Positions 60,214 through 64,000 of a stretch of DNA of 64,000 bases are shown here, piece after piece. Source of the DNA: an uncultured Actinomyces sp. GTDB lineage: Bacteria; Actinomycetota; Actinomycetes; Actinomycetales; Actinomycetaceae. The first letter of the stretch is position 1. Each line of letters opens with the position of its first letter. Under the pieces are notes generated by a model. The model saw only the letters and a list, made by a program, of their open reading frames with translations, made no database searches and was not told where the DNA came from. The stretch spans positions 1 through 64,000 of the forward strand of contig CABKMZ010000001.1 of the NCBI GenBank assembly GCA_902373545.1, in the 5' to 3' direction. The translations under genes and the position numbers were made by a program.

Positions 60214-61023
60214 TCAGACGACCAGCTTGTCGGCGATTCTTGTCCAGACGAGCATGGGCCTCATCGCACAGGCCACGACGCGGGAATGACGCTCAAACAA
60301 TCGCCGTGGCAGGTCTATTGCGTCCATGCCGGGATACATGGCAGCAAACTCATCGTCGGAGATAAGCGCGCACAGCGCGTGCGTAGTTGATAGGAGGAAG
60401 AGACTGCTCACGTCTTCGTTGCTGTTGCGCGCGCTCGTATCGAACACGATTGACTGTGTTGCCCATTCATCCGCAAGAATGTCATGAGCGAACTGGTCGG
60501 TTGCCTCGTCCCCGATTTCTCTGACGTACTCGTGCATTCCCTGCGCAAAAGACCTCATGTTGGAGGCGATTGTCGGCAGGTGAGCGCTCTCTAGTGCCGC
60601 CATCAGCGATGAGGGCACAATCACCGGGAAGGGCAGGTCTGCTCCTCGCCGACGCAGTTCGCTGCACGCCAGGAAAGCGCTGGGGACCTCGCAGGCCTCC
60701 AGCCGCCACACAGAGATGTCATCGTCTCCGCGTGGGTATTGATTTCCTCCCTCGCACCGAACAACGACGCCGTGAGTTTCCCCGATGAAAAACTGGAAGC
60801 GCCTCATGGCGGTAGCCGTCGCAGTCCAAGAGGTGACGACCGTGCATGTGTTCGCCAGGGTGTCCCCAATGTGCGCCGTGACGTGCTCGTCGCTGGTCCC
60901 AGGTTGATCTGTCGGTTTCGACTCGAAGGTGCGCGTTGATTGTCCCGCGGCTGCTAGCGCGTTCAGGTCAGCCTGGGTCATGAGCGCGTAGGGCGCGTCG
61001 ACACCCGGGAGGATGTGAATCAT
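60214..61023 (-). CDS. Unknown protein, last gene of the 60-63 kb operon
   Basis: 269 residues, ATG overlapping the previous stop (ATGA). No signal peptide or membrane helix. Composition is ordered, with segments such as AMRRFQFFIGETHGVVVRCE, WRLEACEVPSAFLACSELRR and ATDQFAHDILADEWATQSIV. I do not recognise it. The general architecture recalls EspG-like secretion-associated proteins of type VII loci, but I cannot show this. Ends nine bases from the convergent AKR-fold gene. Confidence 0.72.
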   Translation of the reverse strand: MIHILPGVDAPYALMTQADLNALAAAGQSTRTFESKPTDQPGTSDEHVTAHIGDTLANTCTVVTSWTATATAMRRFQFFIGETHGVVVRCEGGNQYPRGDDDISVWRLEACEVPSAFLACSELRRRGADLPFPVIVPSSLMAALESAHLPTIASNMRSFAQGMHEYVREIGDEATDQFAHDILADEWATQSIVFDTSARNSNEDVSSLFLLSTTHALCALISDDEFAAMYPGMDAIDLPRRLFERHSRVVACAMRPMLVWTRIADKLVV

Positions 61024-61487
61024 TGGCCTTCTCCGATCGTGCCAAGAATGTCAACAAAGGTGTCGAGCGCCAACCCACAGTCCTCGGTTCGACATGTACC
61101 CGTCAGGCAGTAGGACACGCGGCGAGGCTCACCTGCTACCCAGGTCCATTGGAAAGTGGTGAGGCTTCGGCCGTCGACGATTGAGACGAGCGTCGCCACG
61201 ATGGCTGTGTCGGCATCCATACTCCAGGGGGTAACGTCGACAACGTACGAACCCGGGAGCGTGCGACTGCTCTCATCCACTGCGGCGGAGAGCCACTGCC
61301 GGTCGGTCATATCATCGGGGACATCGGTACTGGTGAGCACGACGGTGTCGTGCCAATCGTCCGAACCCTGTACGGCGACACCGACGCGTTGGATGCCAGG
61401 AGTCGCTGATATGTCGGCGAGGGGGCTGCCCGACCGGGCTTCGCCTGGGTCGATGAGTGCCCAGCCGTCAGGGAGCATGTCCATCAT
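61020..61487 (-). CDS. Unknown protein, fourth gene of the 60-63 kb operon
   Basis: 155 residues from the ATG at 61487, behind GGAGGAAC and overlapping the previous stop (ATGA). It begins MMDMLPDGWALIDPGEARSG and reads as a single alpha/beta domain (VGVAVQGSDDWHDTVVLTST, TFQWTWVAGEPRRVSYCLTG). Three cysteines lie near the C-terminus (YCLTGTCRTEDCG). No signal peptide is seen. The family is not recognised; a PsbP/LpqN-like fold would be my first guess. Confidence 0.72.
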   Translation of the reverse strand: MMDMLPDGWALIDPGEARSGSPLADISATPGIQRVGVAVQGSDDWHDTVVLTSTDVPDDMTDRQWLSAAVDESSRTLPGSYVVDVTPWSMDADTAIVATLVSIVDGRSLTTFQWTWVAGEPRRVSYCLTGTCRTEDCGLALDTFVDILGTIGEGQ

Positions 61488-62362
61488 GATAGTTCCTCCG
61501 ATACAGCGTTGTAGAGTGCGTCGAGCGTGGGGCTGTGAGGAAGCCATGAAATCACGCGCGTAACAGCTGCGGTGCTCGACACGGGCGTGAGTTCAAGGAG
61601 CTCTGTACCGTTGCTTATATCGCTCGGCGCCCCGTATTCGTAGAGACAATCGGGGATGGCGAACAGGTGGATAATGTCCGTGTAGTCTCCCGCTTCGTTA
61701 TCCCACAGTGCCGCGTACGACAGGCTCCAGCTGCGCTCGGTGATGGCTGTGAACAGTGGTGTGCGGCTCGGGTATCGACCGCTGGCCGCTCGCGTGTCGG
61801 AGCGGTATTTCTTGCGCATGGCAAGCAGCGGCTTTTCTGCACGTACCATGGTGGGCGCAGGCACGGGGTATCCTCCGGGAGATTCAGCTGACTCATGGAG
61901 AAGGTGAAGGACGCTGAGGGGCAATGTGTGGGGTGGATAGGTCTCTCCCGTGCGTGCCGCCAGGCCAAGCATTGAGATGATCATCGACAGGCCGTCCTCG
62001 GGTTCGATGCTCGTGATCCGTCGATCCGTTTTGTGTGAGGTTGCGGCGCTCCACCTGTTCTCGCTGGGGTAGATGGCAGCGCGTGACGGACCGTTTGTGT
62101 CAAAGCGGTACAGGTCGATGCGGTACATTCCTTGGACGAGGCCGGGGTGGTTTTGCTCGATCTGCGCGCTGAGTCGGTGGTCGTATGTGGCGACTCCGCC
62201 GTAGACGAGCATCCGCGAGTCTGTGGTCTGCGTGGACAAGAGCGCACGCAGACCGTCCTCACCTCCTCGCCGCAGGGCCGTGGCGATCTGCGCGATAATC
62301 GCGTATTCGCCGTCCGTTACCGTCACCACGGTACGTCCGAACTCTGTGTTCATTCGCGCCAT
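61484..62362 (-). CDS. Unknown protein, third gene of the 60-63 kb operon
   Basis: 292 residues from the ATG at 62362 (the ATG at 62353, overlapping the previous stop as ATGA, is an alternative). Soluble, beginning MARMNTEFGRTVVTVTDGEY; contains LVQGMYRIDLYRFDTNGPSR and SWSLSYAALWDNEAGDYTDI. Two strand-rich halves are suggested. I do not recognise the family; an EspG-like fold is possible but unproven. Longer starts upstream are rejected because they run through the preceding gene. Confidence 0.72.
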   Translation of the reverse strand: MARMNTEFGRTVVTVTDGEYAIIAQIATALRRGGEDGLRALLSTQTTDSRMLVYGGVATYDHRLSAQIEQNHPGLVQGMYRIDLYRFDTNGPSRAAIYPSENRWSAATSHKTDRRITSIEPEDGLSMIISMLGLAARTGETYPPHTLPLSVLHLLHESAESPGGYPVPAPTMVRAEKPLLAMRKKYRSDTRAASGRYPSRTPLFTAITERSWSLSYAALWDNEAGDYTDIIHLFAIPDCLYEYGAPSDISNGTELLELTPVSSTAAVTRVISWLPHSPTLDALYNAVSEELS

Positions 62363-62808
62363 GTCTTCTCCCCGTCGCTGGGCTGCGCCGTGCAGTGGCA
62401 TTCGCGCGTTTGAGCGAGCGAGGGGCCCCGACGTATAAACATGGGATCGTGTTCGTACTCGCGCTGCAGGCGTTTGAGCCGACGTCTCTCGGCTTGGTAC
62501 TCGGGGTACATGGCGCGTGGCAGATTGATCGGAAATAACGAGATGAGGAAAACAAACATACCAATTGCGCACAATGCCAGAACACCGGCAGATACCGCGT
62601 GAGCAAGTTTTCCGCAGTACTTCTCGAGAGTCTTCGCTGCGGCAACAACAAGAATAACAAAGGCGAAACTCGGAATGGTCAGCGCCGTCATGTTCTTTGT
62701 CGGTCGAATGGCACGAAAGTAGTCGAGCCGCGGTGAATCGCAAAACATCTCAAGGCCCCATACGGCAATAAGCGCACAGGAAAAGAGAAAAGCGACTAGT
62801 TCATCCAT
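62350..62808 (-). CDS. Membrane protein of unknown function, second gene of the 60-63 kb operon
   Basis: 152 residues from the ATG at 62808, which overlaps the stop of the frameshifted gene upstream. Three membrane helices (about 4-22, 40-60 and 73-96) and a basic cytosolic tail (YQAERRRLKRLQREYEHDP) ending with a pair of cysteines. AT content is clearly higher than in the surrounding core genes. No family recognised. Confidence 0.7.
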   Translation of the reverse strand: MDELVAFLFSCALIAVWGLEMFCDSPRLDYFRAIRPTKNMTALTIPSFAFVILVVAAAKTLEKYCGKLAHAVSAGVLALCAIGMFVFLISLFPINLPRAMYPEYQAERRRLKRLQREYEHDPMFIRRGPSLAQTRECHCTAQPSDGEKTWRE

Positions 62809-63078
62809 GAATCTGATCCGACATAAATGAATTAATTCCGTTAGCTGCCCACTGCCCGAGGCCGGACCCAATTAATCCTCCGACGATTCCACCGACAGCA
62901 CCACCAACGGCGATACCAATGGGATTCGCAGTGAAACTGCCGAGAAATGCCCCAAATTTTGCGCCAGCTAGAGCACCTCCTAGCGCTCCACCGATGATGC
63001 GTTTCCAACATCTGGCGCTATGAGCTGACAGACTTCGCTGAGTGTCTGCTCTCCGTTATCGACGATATTGCTTGCCAT
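62801..63078 (-). pseudogene. Glycine-zipper (bacteriocin-like) peptide gene with a one-base frameshift
   Basis: An ATG at 63078 opens MASNIVDNGEQTLSEVCQLI and closes after 32 codons. A second frame without a usable start of its own begins near 63010 and reads CWKRIIGGALGGALAGAKFG, then IGIAVGGAVGGIVGGLIGSG, ending SFMSDQIHG. One extra base near 63005-63010 would join them into about 92 residues with repeated GxxxG packing, typical of pore-forming or bacteriocin-like peptides. The final stop overlaps the next gene start, supporting the second frame. No Shine-Dalgarno precedes the ATG. Confidence 0.55.
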
Positions 63079-63142
63079 CGTAGGAGGTCTGTATCAACGT
63101 CAATGTCACCCACACTTATCTCCTGAGCGAGAAGATGCCCCC

Positions 63143-63412
63143 TTAGTCATCGACTTCGATGAAGTCGTCGTCCTCGTCGTCGTAGTCATCCTCATCGTCG
63201 TCCTCGTCGATGTCCTCGAGGATGTCGAAGGGAAGCTCCACGCCCAGCTGGGTGAAGAGGATGTCGTCATAGGTGAAGAAGGCGTCGCGCAGCGCCAGTT
63301 CGGCGGCTTCGAGCGCGGCGTCGTCGGCCTCGTCTCCATCGCGTGCGATGTCGAAGTGATTCTCGAAAGCGTTGAGCAGGCGCGTCAGCGCGCGGCGGGC
63401 ATCTCCAGTCAT
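63143..63412 (-). CDS. Small acidic protein of unknown function
   Basis: 89 residues from the ATG at 63412. A helical N-terminus (MTGDARRALTRLLNAFENHF, then DAALEAAELALRDAFFTYDD) precedes an extremely acidic tail of alternating Asp and Glu (residues about 68-89). The tail resembles DNA-mimic or histone-like-binding tails, but no function is assigned. TAGACT lies 7 bases before the ATG. It is separated from the oxidoreductase gene by about 33 bases. Confidence 0.75.
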   Translation of the reverse strand: MTGDARRALTRLLNAFENHFDIARDGDEADDAALEAAELALRDAFFTYDDILFTQLGVELPFDILEDIDEDDDEDDYDDEDDDFIEVDD

Positions 63413-63419
63413 GGCTCTT

Positions 63420-63425
63420 AGTCTA
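63420..63425 (-). promoter_or_regulatory. Leaderless -10 of the acidic protein gene
   Basis: TAGACT on the minus strand, 7 bases before the ATG at 63412. Confidence 0.4.
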
Positions 63426-63445
63426 CCGTGAGACCGCACACTTTT

Positions 63446-64000
63446 TCAGGGAAGGTTGAGCTGCGAACGGATCACGGACACCATGAGGTCTGTGCCCTTG
63501 ATTTCCGCGGTCTGGTCGGCACCCAGGATGCGCGCCTGACCGTCGGAATCCAGCAGCTGCGAGGCGCCCATGTTCGGGCCCAGCGGTAGAATGACCCATT
63601 CCTTCGTGGGAACGTAGTGGGCGTCGGGCTCCTCGCCCTCGATTTGCGCGGTGATGTTCGCGATGACAACGCGGGCCTGCTGACGAGCGGCGTCGGCACG
63701 CTTGGATTCGCGTACATCGGTCAGGTCGCCCACGGCGTAGATCGTCGAGTGGCCCGCCACCTGCATGGTCGGCTCGACGCGGATCGTGCCGTCGGGGTGC
63801 ATGACAGACTCGTACTCGCTGCCGATCAGGAAGCCGGTGTTGGCGCGCGCGCCGTAGCACTGGAACCACAGGTCAGCTTCGATGACGTCGCCCTTCTTGG
63901 TCTCGACCATGAAGTGGGCGAGGTCGCCGACGTTTTGCGGGGGCAGGTAGGCCAGCTCGGAGCCGGTGACAACACGCACGCCCAGGGTGGCGAGCTGCTC
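63446..64000 (-). CDS. FAD-dependent pyridine-nucleotide oxidoreductase (partial)
   Basis: The frame is open to the right edge, so the N-terminal FAD-binding part is outside the window. Seen are the end of the NAD(P)-binding half (EQLATLGVRVVTGSEL, ADLWFQCYGARANTGFL) and the C-terminal FAD motif STIYAVGDLTDVRESKRADA, followed by a short tail. This matches the AIF/FSP1-like branch of NDH-2-related oxidoreductases. A GTG within the visible part is not the true start. Confidence 0.82.
   Translation of the reverse strand, partial: EQLATLGVRVVTGSELAYLPPQNVGDLAHFMVETKKGDVIEADLWFQCYGARANTGFLIGSEYESVMHPDGTIRVEPTMQVAGHSTIYAVGDLTDVRESKRADAARQQARVVIANITAQIEGEEPDAHYVPTKEWVILPLGPNMGASQLLDSDGQARILGADQTAEIKGTDLMVSVIRSQLNLP

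Overview
The window is high-GC chromosomal DNA of an actinobacterium. Gene content points to Actinomycetaceae (Actinomyces/Schaalia type). It carries RbpA, GarA/OdhI, mIHF, PafBC, separate Lnt and Ppm proteins, and a complete Pup-ligation cluster with no 20S proteasome genes. Genus is an inference from content and order; no rRNA is present. Almost everything is core metabolism and information processing. The only stretch that looks accessory is about 60.2-63.1 kb.

Layout. 1-5.1 kb: a truncated exported protein, tRNA-Pro(GGG), a YetF/DUF421 membrane protein, a PH-domain membrane protein, a 3-methyladenine glycosylase without its zinc ligands, and Der GTPase, with a cluster of DnaA-box-like sites between the last two. 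5.1-9.4 kb: divergent murE-type ligase and aminopeptidase N. 9.3-13.3 kb: DUF881-Sbp-DUF881-GarA-MerR(FtsR-like)-MerR, the block found around Rv1823-Rv1830 in mycobacteria. 13.5-18.8 kb: Hsp70 homologue, PAP2 enzyme, RbpA, and Ppm with Lnt for lipoprotein/lipoglycan maturation. 18.8-23.4 kb: pafB-pafC-helY. 23.4-25.5 kb: a substrate-binding lipoprotein and permease under an FMN riboswitch, read as a RibXY-type riboflavin importer. 25.5-43.3 kb: rpe, rsmB, fmt, priA, VKOR, metK, coaBC, rpoZ, gmk, mihF, pyrF, carB, carA, pyrC, pyrB, pyrR, transcribed leftward and largely colinear with Rv1379-Rv1408.

43.4-47 kb: LacI-type regulator, inositol-monophosphatase-like enzyme, a frameshifted small membrane gene with two LacI-type operators upstream, a DUF2249 protein behind a double CsoR-type operator, and an unrecognised 180-residue protein. 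47-51.5 kb: aroC-aroK-aroB-(degenerate shikimate kinase-like)-efp-nusB, tightly overlapping. 51.6-58.3 kb: trmI-arc-dop-pup-pafA-FKBP, translationally coupled. 58.4-60.2 kb: a Fe-S PD-(D/E)XK nuclease and an aldo/keto-reductase-fold protein that has lost its catalytic tetrad. 60.2-63.1 kb: five overlapping leftward genes of unknown function, ending upstream in a frameshifted glycine-zipper peptide gene. 63.1-64 kb: a small acidic protein and a truncated FAD oxidoreductase.

Two window-wide patterns stand out. Genes are packed with ATGA/GTGA overlaps. At least thirteen genes not preceded by a co-directional neighbour have a TAnnnT hexamer exactly 6-7 bases before the start codon, the expected layout for leaderless mRNAs. 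The best candidates for something undescribed are the 60.2-63.1 kb operon, the catalytically dead AKR, the second shikimate-kinase-like protein, and the proteasome-free Pup operon with a coupled membrane FKBP.
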